From Pseudobdellovibrionaceae bacterium (GTDB lineage: Bacteria > Bdellovibrionota > Bdellovibrionia > Bdellovibrionales > UBA1609): a stretch of DNA of 64,000 bases. The notes below the pieces were generated by a model. It ran no database searches. It was not told the origin of the DNA and was given only the letters and a program-made list of their open reading frames with translations. Positions 27,805 through 39,400 of the stretch are shown here, in pieces. The stretch is taken from NCBI GenBank assembly GCA_018663505.1, contig JABJQG010000059.1, positions 1-64,000 on the forward strand. Direction: 5' to 3'. Positions within the stretch are counted from its first letter, which is position 1. Every line of letters starts with the position of its first letter. The position numbers and the translations under genes are program-made.

Positions 27805-29772
27805 TTAAGGAGCTGCAAGCCAAAGTTCAATGCCATTGGAACCATCATCGGCTTGTAAAAATAAACTTGTGCCATCAGTATTCATTTCTGTAGGTGTGCT
27901 GTGACCTACTCCAGAATTAATGTCTTTAAACATTGTTGTTCCGTCAGTGCTACCATCGGATTTCCAAAGTTCTCTTCCATTAATTCCATCATCAGCTTGA
28001 AAAAACAAAGTGCTCCCTACAGCTATTAATTGTGTTGGAGAAGAGGGGGGAGCGCCTGTTTGAATATCTTTAACCAGCACAGTACCACCGCTTGTACCGT
28101 CTGACTTCCACAGTTCTATACCGTTTGTTCCATCATCAGCTTGAAAAAACAGTGTGCTCCCAACAACAGTTAAGTTTGCTGGGGCGGAAGCTGCTGCTGG
28201 TCGAATGTCTTTAACCAATACCGTTCCACCGCTTGTACCATCTGATTTCCAAAGCTCAATACCGTTTACACCATCGTCTGCTTGAAAAAATAACGTGCTA
28301 CCAACACTAGTAAGAAAATTTGGATTTGAATTCGTCCCACCGCTTCTTATATCTTTAACAAGAATGGTACCACCGGTTGTACCATCAGATTTCCATAGTT
28401 CCGTGCCATTAATAGCTTCGTCTGCTTGAAAAAAAAGAATACTTCCAATAGCAGTAAGCTGATTTGGGTTAGAGTTATTACTTCCAGTGGTACGGATATC
28501 TTTAACCATGACAGTGCCACCAGTGGTGCCATCAGATTTCCAAAGTTCCATACCGTTGGTGCCGTTATCGGCTTGAAAAAAAAGAGTACTTCCAACCACG
28601 GTTAGTTGAGCTGGGTTTGAGTTATCACTTCCGGTGGTACGAATATCTTTAACCATCACTGTGCCGCCGCTTGTACCATCTGATTTCCAAAGTTCTACAC
28701 CATTTGTACCGTTATCACCCTGAAAGAAAAGGGTGCCTCCCATTGCTGTTAGATTTGTAGGGTTGGAATTATCATTCCCTGTTGTGCGGATATCTTTCAC
28801 CATCACTGTGCCACCAGTTGTGCCATCAGATTTCCAAAGTTCAACACCGTTTACTCCATCATTGGCTTGAAAAAAAAGAATGCTTCCCATAGCTGCTAAA
28901 TTTGCGGGTGCCGATCCAAGGGCTCCACTTTGAATATCTTTAACCATAACCGTTCCACTTGTTGTGCCATCGGATTTCCATAGTTCTATACCATTTGTAC
29001 CATCGTCAGCAGAGAAAAATGCCACTCCATTTATGATAACTATTTCACTGGGTGTACTATTTGCAGCTCCGCTATTAATATCACTCACAAGAAATGGGTT
29101 AGATACAGTCCATGTGTAGCTGGAAGTGGTTGAATTATTACCGGCATTATCCGTGCTATAAACCTCAAAAGTATGTGAAGCTTGACTTAAGCTTGTAAAA
29201 GATTTTGGGCTACTACATGCGCCAAAACCTCCACTATCTAATTGACAACTATAACTCGCAACACCAGATCCTCCGGTATCGGTACCTGAAAAACTAAAGC
29301 TTGGATTTGTGAGCACAGATGGATCCAATGGTTGAGAAGAAATACTCACATTGGGTAGCGTGGCATCGTGCTCAATAGTTAAATTATTGGCCACTTGGTT
29401 TAAGTTACCAGCGCTATCAGAGGCTTTTCCAGCAGCTAGTGCTATTGTAACGTTACCATCAGCACTGGGTGTCACCTCAATAGTGTATTCTAAGGCCGAA
29501 TTAGAAATAAAATTAGACAAAGTGGCATTTGTAATAGACAGGTCACTTGAGGCAAAGCCACTAACATTTTCAGAAAAAGTAATAGTGGCAATAAAAGAAG
29601 AACTATTTGAAGGTGAAAATTGAGCTGTTGTTAAAGTTACAGCGGGATCTGAGGAATCATTGGGTGTTTTGTTAATGAGGCTACCGGCAATATTAATAGC
29701 ATCTCCAGATTGATTACATCCGAAAGATATTACTATTAAAAAATAAAAAACCAATTTTGAACTTAATTTCAC
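27805..29772 (-). CDS. Lipoprotein with Ig-like domains and nine ELWKSDGT repeats
   Basis: 655 residues if translated from GTG 29772, which has AGGAA upstream and gives signal KLSSKLVFYFLIVISFGC; ATG 29802 is the alternative. Two Ig-like domains about 40-230 (FSPSNSSSFIATITFSENV; SYSCQLDSGGF). Then nine copies of a unit of about 46 residues: GTLFFQADDGTNGIELWKSD, then GT...GTVMVKDI. The last copy ends ELWLAAP. Such repeats probably form a beta-propeller or solenoid on the surface. It is read convergently with the hybrid kinase, only 3 bases apart. Confidence 0.8.
   Translation of the reverse strand: MKLSSKLVFYFLIVISFGCNQSGDAINIAGSLINKTPNDSSDPAVTLTTAQFSPSNSSSFIATITFSENVSGFASSDLSITNATLSNFISNSALEYTIEVTPSADGNVTIALAAGKASDSAGNLNQVANNLTIEHDATLPNVSISSQPLDPSVLTNPSFSFSGTDTGGSGVASYSCQLDSGGFGACSSPKSFTSLSQASHTFEVYSTDNAGNNSTTSSYTWTVSNPFLVSDINSGAANSTPSEIVIINGVAFFSADDGTNGIELWKSDGTTSGTVMVKDIQSGALGSAPANLAAMGSILFFQANDGVNGVELWKSDGTTGGTVMVKDIRTTGNDNSNPTNLTAMGGTLFFQGDNGTNGVELWKSDGTSGGTVMVKDIRTTGSDNSNPAQLTVVGSTLFFQADNGTNGMELWKSDGTTGGTVMVKDIRTTGSNNSNPNQLTAIGSILFFQADEAINGTELWKSDGTTGGTILVKDIRSGGTNSNPNFLTSVGSTLFFQADDGVNGIELWKSDGTSGGTVLVKDIRPAAASAPANLTVVGSTLFFQADDGTNGIELWKSDGTSGGTVLVKDIQTGAPPSSPTQLIAVGSTLFFQADDGINGRELWKSDGSTDGTTMFKDINSGVGHSTPTEMNTDGTSLFLQADDGSNGIELWLAAP
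27830..29070 (-). repeat. Tandem repeats of about 135-141 bp inside lipoprotein gene
   Basis: Eight ELWKSDG-coding units plus one terminal variant, each preceded by FFQADDG-type and followed by VKDI-type coding sequence. Adjacent units are similar at DNA level, so copy number may vary between strains. Confidence 0.8.
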
Positions 29773-29905
29773 TAACGTTCCTATGTTGAGCTCAGAGTTC
29801 ATTATCTCACAATGTTTACATCCAAGCGAATTTTATGGTTAGAGTGTATAGTTTTGAATGTATTATTTAGATACTATTCTTAAAACAATACACAATAAGT
29901 CACAT

Positions 29906-32449
29906 TCAAAACCCATAACCACTCATAATCATAATATTAAAAAACTGTTGTTCTGTATAAGCACTTTCTGAAGTTGCATTATCTAAACTCACGTTAAGTT
30001 GTAAACTTTGTGTAGATTGTTGTACCCGAAGTGCAAGCCACCATTGAGCCCAATGATGACGACCTTCAGCAAAGTATTCAGTAAAAATTGAATTGGCAAA
30101 AGGGGACATGCTTATATGTAAATCTGAGCCCACTGTTGTTCTCAATTTTGTGTCTAACCACCAATATTGGATAGCCCCAGAGAGAAATAAATAATTTTCC
30201 ACTAATCGCTTTTCTTTTAAGGCTGTTCCTTCATTGACAACATAGCTTCTGTTTAAAGATTCGAAACCTAGCCAGCCTATATAACCTAAACGTTGATTTT
30301 TATTGTAACGCATTTTTGCACTCAATTGCATACGCTGGTTCTGAATAGTTAAAGGTGTAATACTGTTATCTGAACTATTAGTGAAATTTAGATCACCAAA
30401 ATTATTCTCAAATTTTGCAGCCACACCCCACCAGCTTTTTTTAGGCCACCAATGTGCTTTGGCGGTAACTGTGCTAAGGTTATCTTGTGCAAGGCCTGTG
30501 GGTATATTTGATGAACTGTTCGTCCCAGTTTGTTGGAATTTAAACTGTGTGAGACCATACCCTAACCCTAGGGCCCAATTAGATTTAGCCACGATATTAA
30601 AGCTACCGATTTCACTTAATGCTGTTTTTTGTACTAGTGATGCCGGTATCCGACTTCCTTGATCTTGTGTAAGATCTGCAAAGACACGCCAGTAGTATTT
30701 AGTTTCAGTACTTAGCTTAATTTCATAAAAATTAAAAACTGTATTTTTTTTATGAATGATACTTTTGAAATCATTGTCCTTTGAAACTTCTAATTTATAA
30801 CTAAATACTTTGTCTAACTTGTTCCAATTAAAATGAATTAGCTTTTCATGTCTTTGAGAGATTAGTGTTTTATTTAATGGTTTTTGTAATTCTAATGCAA
30901 TATTTTTTACATAATGAAAGCTGACTCGTCTTTTTTTGCTCCAACGACTGATGGCTAGAGGACCCATATAGGCTTGTACCCTCCAGAACAGTTTTTTATT
31001 TCGTGGATGAAGTATTGAAAAATTATTTTCTTTAATATTTTTTTCAATTTCAATATGTTTAAAATTAACATCAGAAGTGATTTGAATAGTATAGTTTTCT
31101 GATTTGGGGAGATCTTTCCAACTCAGTATTAATGGTTCAAATTTATTTTTATAAAATACCTCATAACCGTGTGCAGGACTAATCAAGATTGGTGCTTCGA
31201 AAATAGTTATTTTTGGAACTTCAGGTATGATTAAAGGTAAAGATATTTTTGGAGCTGTGGGCAAAGTTCCCTTGGAAATTTTCATGGCCTTATTCTTTGT
31301 CACATTAAAGCTATACGCCTTTGAATAGGAGGAACTTTGGTTATCCTGCCATATTGTTTTAACATGCCAGTAGTATTGGCCCTCTTTTATTTTTGGATAA
31401 TAAAAGGAATTGAGGTCAGTTTGCTGAGAAGTTAAAATATCTTTAAAATGAATGTCCCTTGCAACTTCGATGTTATAGCTATCAGCTTTAGATAGGCTGT
31501 CCCAATAAAAACTAATATCCCGACCTGACTTATTCTGGTTATCTTCTATAGAAAAACTAAAGTGACTTTTATCAAGTGGCTCTATAAGTGATGGAGGAGT
31601 GTTCATCACTATTTGAATAAATTGTTCAGAACTTAATTTCCAGCCATCTCCTTTTTCTTTTCTTGACTTTACACGCCAAAACAACTTGCCATTTAAACTG
31701 GGAAATTTTGCGCTTATTTCAGTTTGAACTGTTTTTTGTGAATAAATAATATTTCTAAATTCATGATCTTTTGCAACTTCAATAACTACACTTGAATTGT
31801 TTTTAGAAGTTTGCCATTTAAATTGTATTTCTGGGTCATTCTTATAGTACAACTTCTTATCTGCAATTGGTTTGATAAGTTCAATGTTTAAAGTTTCTAA
31901 TTCGGTAATAACACCAGCCTTATCAATAATCAAACGTTGATTTTTTTTAATCGCAATTTTTTCTCCATTTTTTGAGGCCACCACTTGGCCTTTAAGTACA
32001 GTGATTTTTGAAGACCCATCTTTTGCACTTTGCAATTGAACTTTAGCATCCTTAGATTCTATTTGAGTTTCTGTATCACCAGTAATTAGAACTAATTTTG
32101 ACTTTGTTTTTGTGAGTGAAGCTGTAATGTTTCCTCGTTTTAGGTTTGCTCTTTTTTCTGTATTACGTTCATCAATGACCACTAATGATGAGGAACCAAT
32201 ATTAAGTTTACTTCCATCGGAAAAAACAATTTCTGCTTCTGAATTGGAGTCAGTAAATAAATGATCATTTCTATATAATGGTGCTTTGTTTTTTACATTT
32301 TTCCAAATGGGAATATTTGTAGAACGTCTACGTACTGAGTTTTCTTTATGATTTATTTTTGCTATTGGTTCTTGGGTTATATTATTTTCAGTACTTGTAG
32401 ATAGAATCTCATAATTAATAAAAAGTAAATAACTTGAGGTTATGGCCAC
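29906..32449 (-). CDS. FecR-domain, FN3-like repeat and C-terminal beta-barrel protein
   Basis: 847 residues from GTG 32449. N-terminal hydrophobic anchor; FecR-like domain about 40-170 (NIPIWKNVKNKAPLYRNDHL, IVFSDGSKLNIGSSSLVVID, ITVLKGQVVA); four or so fibronectin-like units that each end in a YYWRV/FWRVK motif; from about 640 a barrel-like region of long amphipathic strands (NWALGLGYGLTQFKFQQ, KAHWWPKKSWWGVAAKFENN) ending in the aromatic YGF, as expected for outer-membrane barrels. Reading frame is open and membrane-like upstream of the GTG back to a TAA (32498-32500), so the real start is uncertain. Role unknown; perhaps links periplasm to surface. Confidence 0.72.
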   Translation of the reverse strand: MAITSSYLLFINYEILSTSTENNITQEPIAKINHKENSVRRRSTNIPIWKNVKNKAPLYRNDHLFTDSNSEAEIVFSDGSKLNIGSSSLVVIDERNTEKRANLKRGNITASLTKTKSKLVLITGDTETQIESKDAKVQLQSAKDGSSKITVLKGQVVASKNGEKIAIKKNQRLIIDKAGVITELETLNIELIKPIADKKLYYKNDPEIQFKWQTSKNNSSVVIEVAKDHEFRNIIYSQKTVQTEISAKFPSLNGKLFWRVKSRKEKGDGWKLSSEQFIQIVMNTPPSLIEPLDKSHFSFSIEDNQNKSGRDISFYWDSLSKADSYNIEVARDIHFKDILTSQQTDLNSFYYPKIKEGQYYWHVKTIWQDNQSSSYSKAYSFNVTKNKAMKISKGTLPTAPKISLPLIIPEVPKITIFEAPILISPAHGYEVFYKNKFEPLILSWKDLPKSENYTIQITSDVNFKHIEIEKNIKENNFSILHPRNKKLFWRVQAYMGPLAISRWSKKRRVSFHYVKNIALELQKPLNKTLISQRHEKLIHFNWNKLDKVFSYKLEVSKDNDFKSIIHKKNTVFNFYEIKLSTETKYYWRVFADLTQDQGSRIPASLVQKTALSEIGSFNIVAKSNWALGLGYGLTQFKFQQTGTNSSSNIPTGLAQDNLSTVTAKAHWWPKKSWWGVAAKFENNFGDLNFTNSSDNSITPLTIQNQRMQLSAKMRYNKNQRLGYIGWLGFESLNRSYVVNEGTALKEKRLVENYLFLSGAIQYWWLDTKLRTTVGSDLHISMSPFANSIFTEYFAEGRHHWAQWWLALRVQQSTQSLQLNVSLDNATSESAYTEQQFFNIMIMSGYGF

Positions 32450-32497
32450 AGCTGTGGCTACAAAAAATATAAATAAATCAAAGTGGCGAAACCCTAT

Positions 32498-32809
32498 TTA
32501 TAACCTCATTTTTTCATGACAAAGAGAAAGGCCTTGTCCTAGACTATATCGGTATAAAACCAGTAATTATAAATAGATATGGGCTAAGGGAGGGGAACAA
32601 AAAAGGTTTGTTTCGTGTATATCTCGACTGTTTTCAGTAAGTGCTTTTGAATATCTTAAATACACCTATTAATGAAGATAAGAGGACCAGACTAATGTAC
32701 CATTACCATTACCATTAGATTGAGCATTTAAAGTAATGAGTCAGTTGTTAAAATCTAAAAAAATAGAAAGCTTCATTGAATAACTATTGAGAAATAACTA
32801 GATTGATAA
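32498..32809. other. Gene-free region with short ATTACC repeat
   Basis: Apart from the in-frame upstream extension of the FecR gene (32449-32497) nothing coding is seen. A short ATTACC tandem (about 32698-32715) is present. AT-rich, probably promoters for the flanking genes. Confidence 0.3.
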
Positions 32810-32839
32810 TTGTATTTTTCGACGAGGAGAAAGAATAAG

Positions 32840-33145
32840 ATGAATGATTTTCATATCGGGCATACTGCTGTTACTAGCAGAATTCTTTTCGTATTTGGAC
32901 TAGAAAACTTCTCAAAAGAAATTCAAAAAAATTCAGATGAGAAATTCAGAAAATTTCTCAGTAATACAACCATGTTTTCAGGAGTTGGAGTCTTGATTGG
33001 AGCCATGATCATGGCCGTTGTCCAATCAAGTTCAGCAACTTCAGTCATTACTATTAGTTTAGTAAACGCAGGTGTTTTGTCATTTAAAAATAGTGTTGGA
33101 ATCATTTTTGGAGCAAATATTGGTACAACTGTAACGGAAAGATAA
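32840..33145 (+). pseudogene. Truncated Na/Pi cotransporter (PF02690-like) remnant
   Basis: The ORF (32810 or 32840 start) holds one Na/Pi-cotransporter repeat: GLENFSKEIQKNSDEKFRKF, VVQSSSATSVITISLVNAG and GIIFGANIGTTVT, where QSSSAT and GANIGTT are family hallmarks. The first membrane helix is shortened and the frame stops right after GANIGTTVT, so the remaining helices and the second QSSSAT repeat are missing. Full-length family members have 300-550 residues; this has about 102. Downstream sequence to 33326 has further decayed coding. Non-functional in my judgement. Confidence 0.75.
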
Positions 33146-33185
33146 ATTAACAAACTTTTACAATTTAATCATTGGAAATTACAGT

Positions 33186-33326
33186 TGGGTCGACGAGCAA
33201 GCTAAAGTAGACTTGGCTGAAAAACAAACAAATGAGTTTGATACGCTCCGAAACCTTACTTGGTCTTATATGTCTTGTTTGTCTAAAATTGAGACATCTC
33301 CTGCCTATATCAGAACTCCTTTTTAG
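33186..33326 (+). pseudogene. Decayed coding fragment after Na/Pi remnant
   Basis: A 46-codon open frame without a start (WVDEQAKVDLAEKQTNEFDT at its beginning) ends at TAG 33324. Composition is protein-like. It may be the C-terminal end of the disrupted transporter after an internal deletion, but I cannot assign it. Confidence 0.35.
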
Positions 33327-33405
33327 CTTAAGACTTATGGCTAAAACACCGATATATTAACTAGTGATAGCTTTTACTAAGGCTTTAAAATAAGGAACGT
33401 TTTTT

Positions 33406-36400
33406 TTGAAATTTTTTTTATTCTTTATTCTTTATTCTTTTTTGGTTAGTGGCTGTCGATTAGACGATAACCAGATTAAAGGAGATGGTATCTCATCGAG
33501 TGGTCCAACAAACCCAGATGATCCCAATAATCCTGTGATTTCTGGACCAAACCAATTAAAGTTTATATATACAGCTTCAGACAAAGTAAATTTCTCTCCT
33601 TTAGATGATCTAGTTATTCATATTTTAGACTCATCAAATAATTTAAATATTAACAGTAACGTTGCTGTGACCTTAACCATTAGCACCAACCCCTCTGCAC
33701 GTACTGCCGCATTTGTAAATAACGGATCCACCTCCATTACACTAAATGCAGTATCCGGAGTAGCTGATTTTTCACATGTGATGATTGATGAGTTTGGTAC
33801 AGGATTTGTCATTACAGCTAGTACCCCAGGGTTAAATAACGTGAGCACTAATGTTTTTAACATTACTGGAAAATCTAAAATTTATCGATCCTTTGGTGTT
33901 GGCTCCACTACAGCCATTGAAGATTCAGATACAAATGCTCGCTCTTTAAGTATTACAGGTAAAAAAGCGACATTCTCTTTAGCTGTTGCAGGCAATATTG
34001 GTGTGGGTGATATTATTCAATATGACTCTGATGGTGGAGGTGACGGTAGTGCTACCAATGCCATTGATAGCTTTGTTATAATTCAACGTAGATTATCTTC
34101 CACAGAATTTTTAATTCATAAGCCGGATTATAGCCAACCTACGGAAACACTAAGTGATATGGATTTTAGTATTTGTCGGGCATCTATTTCCTTAAATGAT
34201 GCTGAAGATTTGATTGAAAATGAAGCTTGTATAGATGATGCCCTGGGTGCTCCATTAGATTTTGATGCCGATGTTGGTGGACGTGATATTACTACTAACA
34301 ACGAACAATGGAATATTGCTTTTTATGCTGATGCCATTGAAACAGCGGCTTTAATTGCAGAAACAGGTTGGACTCTATCCGCTGAAAGTTATATTCGTTT
34401 TTTTACCCCTAATAAATTATCTGAAGTGGGCATTAGTCAACGACACGATGGCAAGTGGAACAACAGCAAAGCAAGAATGGAAGTTATGCATTATTATGCC
34501 GGGTTTAGTATTCCTACATTTAAATATTTACGTATAGAAGGGTTTCAGATTCAAAATAACTACAACTCAAGTGCAGTTGCACCAGGATCAGGAATTACCT
34601 TTGGAACAGGAGCTGTAGGTTCTGGAGAAATTTACTTCACAGATAATGTCATAACTAAGACGGCTTATACTGGTGATATTACTGAAAGTTACGGCATTGC
34701 AATTTGGTCGGGATCAAATGATAAAAAAATTATTATTGCGAATAATGTGATATCTGGTTTTAAAGAGGGCATTTCAAAAAGAAATACAACTGATAACCTC
34801 AATCTAATAGTTTATAATAATACCGTTGGAAACTTTTTTTCTATTGCATATAGAATTGGACGATATGGATCTAACGATAAATATAATATTAAAAATAATG
34901 TGGTTGAAAATAACAATAGTTTGGGTTTGGACTGGTTTCTTGACGACACCGCTGGAGTTAGTGATCTATATGAAAATAATCATTCCACTGATAGTACAGC
35001 ACCTGGAAACAGTACTCAAACTGGTCATATTTCGTTTATGGGATCTACAAGTATTGATTACCGCTTAGCTGCATCAGATAATTTAGCTAATAATACAGGC
35101 TTAGATTTAACCAGTGATCCTGATTATGTCATAAGTGAAGATATAAAAGAGGCGCCCATCACTACAACTTTTCACTTAGGGGCCCATGCCTATAAAGAAT
35201 ATAATGGGTCGACCATGACCACCTGGAGCCAATATGGATCAGGTACAGCTGAAGACCCGTATGGAATATTCAATAAAGCTCAGTTGAAAGATCTTGGTAA
35301 TAATGGCTGTGGCAATGGCAATGCAACAGCTTGTGATAAAGAATTTTCTATTTTTGAAGATATTGATTTAAATAATGAAGCTTATAATCCAATTGGAGAT
35401 AGTGGGGACCTATTTTCTGGAACTATAAATGGCAATGGCCATATAATTCAACAAATCACTATTCCTGCTGGTAATGATGGCGGCCTCATTGGAAAAAGTT
35501 GTAATGCAGTTATAGATAATTTAACTTTAACCAACTTTAGTCATTCTTCTGGTAGCACTGGAATAGGTGCACTGGTGGGATCAGCAGCTTGTTCTCTCAC
35601 TGTTGATAATGTGAAAGTTACAAGTAGCAGTTTTACTTCAACCACCGGTGGAAGGATTGGTGGACTCATCGGGTATTTTTCAGGGACCAACATAACAGTG
35701 AGTAACTCCATGACAGATGCCACGGTCACCTGTAAAAACTATTGTGGTGGACTTATGGGGATTTTAGAAGCTTCGGCGGTAAGTTCAATTGATAACACCT
35801 ATACTAAAGGAAATACAATTCATACCACATCTAGTCCTGAATCAGACTTGGGTGGATTTATTGGGGTTGTAAACTCCCTTGGAGTTAGTATTAACATTTC
35901 AAATAGTTATACTACTGGTACTGTTACAGGTAGTGGACCCAATGTGGGCGGGTTCATTGGTGCACATAAAGCTAACGGAATAATTATTAACAGCTATTCA
36001 ACAGGGTTAGTGAGCAACGATACCTCTGATCACACTGGTGGATTTATTGGCTTAGTTAGTGGGGCGAGTACCATTTCGGATTCTTACTCTCTTTCAGATG
36101 TTAGATCTACAGGCAGTTATATCGGTGGTTTTATTGGCGCCGGTGATAGTTCAAATATAGGAACTTCAGTTTCTAATAGTTGGGCTTTGGGTGATGTAAA
36201 AGGTTTTATGAGAGCGGGGGGATTCATTGGTACCAATAGTGGTGTTTCAATTTCCTACTCTCATGCACATGGTAATGTGCAATCTGATGAGCAAACAGGT
36301 GGGTTTGTTGGAAACAACATCAGTACAAGTGGCACTTTATCATGGTCCTACGCTACAGGTGAAGTAAAATCAAATGCAAGTGTAAGAACCGGTGGATTTG

Positions 36401-39400
36401 TAGGCTTATCAGAAAAAGGAATCACAGATAGTTACGCCACAGGAAACGTTTATGGTGGTAATACGACCGGAGGGTTTTCTGGACAAGGTCATGGTGACAC
36501 CACTCGATCATTTGCTACAGGTAATGTATATGGCGCAGACAATACTGGTGGGTTTGTTGGCGCACAGTCTGGGGCTACTTATGGAAATATTTTTGCCACT
36601 GGAAATGTTTATGGGGCAAATAATGTGGGAGGAGTTGCTGGAATTACTGGTTTTGCTAATCGATCTTATTCTACAGGTGCTGTTTTTGGAAACACAAATG
36701 TGGGTGGTTTTATTGGCCGAGCGACCCTAGACAATTTAGTGCAATCGTATACTCGTTCCAAAGCCTATGCTAGGACTCCGCCAGCTTACGCTTTTGTTGC
36801 TAACCCCAGTGGAACTACTGTCAACTGGATGAATAACTATTGGGATTCAGAAATAGAATCCTCCGATGGAACTAATTTATTGGCTTCTGATGCAGGGAAA
36901 TACGAGTCTAGAACAACAACACAACTTAAATCTAAACTATCTCCACTCAACGGCTTCGATATGACAAACGACTGGACCATGGTGGATGGGTCTTCCTTTC
37001 CCATTCATCGTTGGGACATCAGAGCACAATGTATTTTAAATGCTAATGCCAGCACCTATAATGCTATTGGCAATGGCGTACTAGGCGACCCTTATATTTT
37101 ATGTAATAAACAACAACTTTCACATTTAACCACAGATGGCTGCGGAATAGGCGCAAGCGTAGATTGCAACAAAGTTTTTTATTTAGGCGCAGATATCGAC
37201 TTAAAAAACTCAGCACCCACTCAGCAAATTGGCGTTTATCCAAACAATTGTTTTTCAGGTATTTTTGATGGTCACCTTGGCAGTATTATAAGTTATTCTT
37301 ACACTGCTGGTAGTGACGACAAAGGACTTTTTAATTGCAACTCAGGGACTATCAGAAATTTAAAAATGAAAAATATTTTTATGCAAGCCGATGATCAAGT
37401 ATCCGGCCTTGTGGTTTACTCTGATAATGGAAAAATTATTAATTCTCATGTTGATGGAGTGATTGATGCTGGTGGCTACCACATAGGAGGACTGGTTGCT
37501 CGGTCCTATAATCGTTCATTAATATTGTACTCCTCCTTTAGTGGAACACTCAATGGTAATAGTAGAATCGGAGGAATTCTTGGTAGAGGTGACGGTCATG
37601 AAATCATTATGAATTCAAATTCTTATATTAAAGATATGGAAATCAACTCTTCTGCTGCCGGCATTTTAGGGGCCACACTTTCTCCAGCTAGTGACGGTGG
37701 AATTTATAAAACATTTAGCTTAGGGGCCATTACTGACACAGGCTCAGGCTATGCCGTTGCTGGAATATCCACTGGTGGAGGAAAGGTTTATGAATCTTTT
37801 TCTGGATTAGATATAACTTTAAGTGCAACAGCAAGTTATGCTTCTGGCCTTGGTGCATCAGATGCCGACTTTTTTGATTCTTACAGTATTCAAAATGTAT
37901 TATCCTCAGGCTATTCGGTATCAGGCTTAATCAACGGTGGTTCCACAACAAGAAGTTATGCCGTATCTACAAGCCTGCTACAAACAGGGTCTGGTGTTCC
38001 TAATGAGTTTTGTGCTAATTGCAGTACGAGTAATTCTGCAGATTCATATTGGAACTCCAGTACTTTTCTTGGCGGAGCAGGTGACCCTGGGCATATAACC
38101 CCATTAACCACAACGGAAATGCAAGATGACATAAATAAAGCCACCAACTTTTTAAATTGGGATTTTATAAATACATGGTTTATAGGAGATGGAGTAAGGT
38201 CACCACAACTGCGGTGGATGTATCATTCTGTTTGCCAAGACAACCCCACCGCCACTACGTTTAATGCTATTGGCGCAGGAACCTCAGATAATCCATATAA
38301 GATTTGTTTTAAAGAACAACTCACTCATTTAGCTGCAAACTGTGGAGCCGTTGGCACTTCGTGTTCACAAAATTATTTGCTTATGAATAATGTTGATTTA
38401 AATAATGACGTTGCTATGACTCCCATTGGAGATGCCATAAACCCATTCACTGGAACTTTTGATGGGCAAAACCATTCTATTTATCGTTTGTATTTAAATA
38501 ACCCTACAACAGGTGATCAAGGGTTGTTTGGTGTTACTCAAGGGGTAGATTCTTATATCAGTAACCTGAATTTAGTGGATGTAAACATCACCGGTCAGGG
38601 GAATGTTGGATCCTTAGTGGGAAGAGGAAGAAGCACACAATTTAATAATATAACAGCAAGTGGCAAGGTCATAGGAAATGGAGATGGTGTAGGTGGACTC
38701 ATTGGAACAGCAACACGTTATAATATTTCTGATAGTACTGAAATTAAAAACTCAAATGTAAGTGTCACAGTTGAAACGGTTGGCACTTTTGAATTTACTG
38801 GTGGTTTCATCGGTAGCGCTGGAGGCTCAGACTACACTCTTATAATAAATAACTGTCATGCTACAGGGAGTGTTACAGGTCGCAGAAATGTGGGTGGCTT
38901 TATAGGTGGCTTTCACGGGACAAAAATAATTAATTCATCATCCTCAGGAACAGTCTCTGCGAGCTATGAAAATGCAGGCGGTTTTATAGGGCGCACAGAA
39001 ATATCCACTGCAGTTATCACCAGATCATATAGCCGATCCAACGTAACTGGGACTAGTAAAGTTGGAGGCTTTATTGGAACTATAAGATTTGGAACAATTA
39101 GTAATAGCTTTGCTACAGGAAGCGCCACAGCCACATCTGGTACTGCTGGAGGGTTTGTGGGTAATGTTGAATTTGATAACACCACAATTATATTTACAAA
39201 TAACTATTCTTCTGGAATTCCTGTAGGGTCCACAAAGCATGGATTTGTTGGTTACAGGCTTAACGGGGCTGCAAACTCAGCACTAATGACAAATAACTAC
39301 TGGGATGAGACTGCCTCCACAGAACCTGAAGGTACATCACCAGAGACCAGTGGAAAATTTGAACACCTCACTGCTGCAGAAATGATGATCGATACTAATT

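Noticed and set aside
32445-32458. Perfect palindrome GCCACAGCTGTGGC
   Set aside because: Lies at the start of the coding region where Ala/Thr/Val codons generate it; short enough to be chance.
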